DNA of 64,000 nt from Drosophila pseudoobscura (Eukaryota > Arthropoda > Insecta > Diptera > Drosophilidae), in assembly GCF_009870125.1 (NCBI RefSeq), contig NC_046683.1, positions 38,455,869 to 38,519,868 on the forward strand, written 5' to 3'. How positions within the stretch are numbered: position 1 is the first letter of the stretch; every line of letters begins with the position of its first letter. The notes beneath the pieces are model-generated. The model was given only the letters and a program-made list of their open reading frames with translations, made no database searches and was not told the origin of the DNA. This document shows, piece after piece, positions 63,401 through 64,000 of this stretch. The translations under genes and the position numbers were made by a program.

Positions 63401-64000
63401 ACAAAACAACAGAAAACGAGAAGCCCTCGAGGCATCCAAAATGTTCGTTCAATGTACATAGTACATACAAGGATACATGTACATACATACATATGTATCA
63501 CCCTGTGTGTGTCGACACTACCACCAAAAAACGCATGACTAAAAATTCATTCAGCCAGCCAAGCGTACAACCACCCAACCCAACCAAAACCCACACCCAA
63601 AAAACAACAGAAAACCCACCTACAGCCAAAACGAATCATCAGCTTTCACCTTGTCCTCTTCCCCACTCTGGAGGCACTGGCAGTCTCCATATGGATATTG
63701 GGATGTCTGGGAGATTTGGGAAGTAGGATGTGAACAAATTTGCTTAAAGAAATATAAATGCACAAGAACCATATGAAATGAGCGCAGGAATGGGGAAAGT
63801 CAACAACCCCGATCCCTCCTATGACTTCCTCAAGCGTTTAAGGACTTATACCAGACAGAGCTACTAATGTTAATATAGTATTCCTATCCATCAGTCATAT
63901 TTAGTTCTATTATCCCTTAAACTCAATTAATTTTCTTTGAGAAATGTCTCGATTTAGAGTTGTACAAGGGTCAGATCTAATTCCACTGTAACAAATGATT
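60413..64000. other. non-coding region at the window end
   Basis: AT-rich, no supported gene. The 102-codon frame at 61237-61545 (plus) has a mildly coding-like second half (PQFHRGTSASGSRPTPRRLS) but no domain or splice context. Microsatellites of the ACATA/TATG type lie at 62595-62625, 62820-62845, 62940-62980 and 63480-63497. Confidence 0.4.

Overview
The window looks like nuclear DNA of a Drosophila, probably of the obscura group. The evidence is short 53-64 bp GT-AG introns, TATA plus TCAGT initiator promoters, many CATA/GTAT microsatellites, and at least ten copies of a DINE-1/SGM-type element. Two genes are recognisable: hector (hec), a class B1 GPCR on the plus strand, and found in neurons (fne), an ELAV-family RNA-binding protein on the minus strand. 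In D. melanogaster these are X-linked and, as I recall, adjacent, so an X (Muller A) location is inferred. No bacterial-type operons, tRNA, rRNA or CRISPR array were seen.

Layout. 0.7-2.5 kb and 10.6-11.8 kb: two paralogous minus-strand secreted proteins (signal peptide, Kazal-like cysteine motif, long Thr-rich mucin-like region, short C-terminal exon). They share intron positions, intron phases and promoter architecture. 12.6-14.2 kb: a divergent two-exon Hsp60-like chaperonin, minus strand, open throughout, but with the three acidic ATPase residues replaced. 16.5-16.7 kb: a weak one-exon candidate for a small membrane protein. 20.5-23.9 kb: hec, nine exons, with one probable GC-AG intron. 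24.3-29.7 kb: very T-rich on the plus strand, probably the long 3'UTR territory of fne, convergent with hec. 29.75-32.8 kb: fne coding exons, including a 45-nt in-frame microexon. 35.9-36.8 kb: the last two coding exons of an unidentified minus-strand gene. 37-64 kb: mostly non-coding, with (GA)n tracts, microsatellites, DINE-1-like copies, two Transib-like elements and a broken two-exon fragment of a muscle-type Ig-domain gene abutting a DINE-1-like end.

The mobile elements form nested structures. A 562-bp Transib-like element with a perfect CGCCG target duplication sits inside a DINE-1-like copy. A second Transib-like element contains a DINE-1-like copy and is followed at once by a full-length one. 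Two DINE-1-like copies meet tail to tail as a roughly 1.3 kb inverted repeat. Full-length copies in opposite orientation flank the mucin/Hsp60 block and the hec-fne block.

Exon boundaries were derived by hand from splice consensus and reading-frame continuity. The frames of both mucin-like genes, the Hsp60-like gene, hec and fne close to whole codon counts. Gene identities rest on recalled family motifs, not on a search.
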